Source: Clostridiales bacterium
GTDB taxonomy: Bacteria; Bacillota; Clostridia; Peptostreptococcales; JAAYPU01
Direction: 5' to 3'
DNA: 5,392 bases
NCBI GenBank assembly: GCA_012519645.1
Contig: JAAYPU010000134.1
Span: forward strand, 1-5,392
Made by a program: the position numbers and the translations under genes. Below are positions 5,382 through 5,392 of this stretch, piece after piece. Position 1 is the stretch's first letter. The number at the start of each line of letters is the position of its first letter. The notes beneath the pieces were generated by a model. The model was not told the origin of the DNA. It did not search any database and saw only the letters and a list, made by a program, of their open reading frames with translations.

Positions 5382-5392
5382 ATGACCAAGGA
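5382..5392 (+). CDS. Start of an unidentified gene (11 bases visible)
   Basis: ATG ACC AAG GA, giving Met-Thr-Lys and then Asp or Glu, before the window ends. The only support is the strong Shine-Dalgarno sequence at 5370-5377. It is divergent from bofA, with about 280 nt between the two starts. The product cannot be identified. A transposase is one possibility, given the repeat-rich region in front of it, but nothing in the visible codons proves it. TTGACA at 5294-5299 could be a -35, but no good -10 follows at normal spacing. Confidence 0.55.

Overview
The window comes from an AT-rich, low-GC anaerobic Firmicute, most likely a spore-forming member of the Clostridia. The evidence is a complete-length single-chain pyruvate:ferredoxin oxidoreductase, a BofA-family sporulation protein with a SigmaE-like promoter, strong AGGAGG-type ribosome binding sites and very A/T-rich intergenic DNA. 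The species cannot be named from this sequence.

Layout: three genes lie on the minus strand, transcribed right to left, and one gene on the plus strand begins at the right edge. From right to left: bofA (4826-5101), nifJ (940-4473) and the N-terminal 180 codons of a LysA-like PLP decarboxylase that runs off the left edge (1-540). At the far right, a plus-strand gene with a very good Shine-Dalgarno sequence starts at 5382 and is cut off after 11 bases. The minus-strand genes look like separate transcription units: a hairpin plus T-run follows bofA (4742-4766) and nifJ (895-923), and promoter-like sequences lie after each terminator. There are no tRNA, rRNA or CRISPR features.

The most striking feature is that nifJ is interrupted by a single in-frame TAG (codon 948 of 1178). 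The same frame continues beyond it with fully conserved PFOR sequence to a TAA at 940-942. The TPP/Mg-binding motif (GDGWAYDIGYGG) and the fourth cysteine of the proximal Fe-S cluster are both encoded after the TAG, so termination there should give an inactive enzyme. The sequence alone cannot separate amber decoding (pyrrolysine or a suppressor tRNA), a recent nonsense mutation and a sequencing error.

The intergenic regions carry several structured elements: a perfect 32-bp palindrome in the probable long leader of the decarboxylase gene, three copies of an ATACAATA-centred motif upstream of nifJ, and, between bofA and the plus-strand gene, two 24-nt stem-loop units with compensatory stem changes, flanked by tandem heptamers. 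Functionally, the window joins central anaerobic carbon metabolism (pyruvate to acetyl-CoA plus reduced ferredoxin), an amino-acid decarboxylase and a sporulation checkpoint protein. They do not form one obvious pathway.
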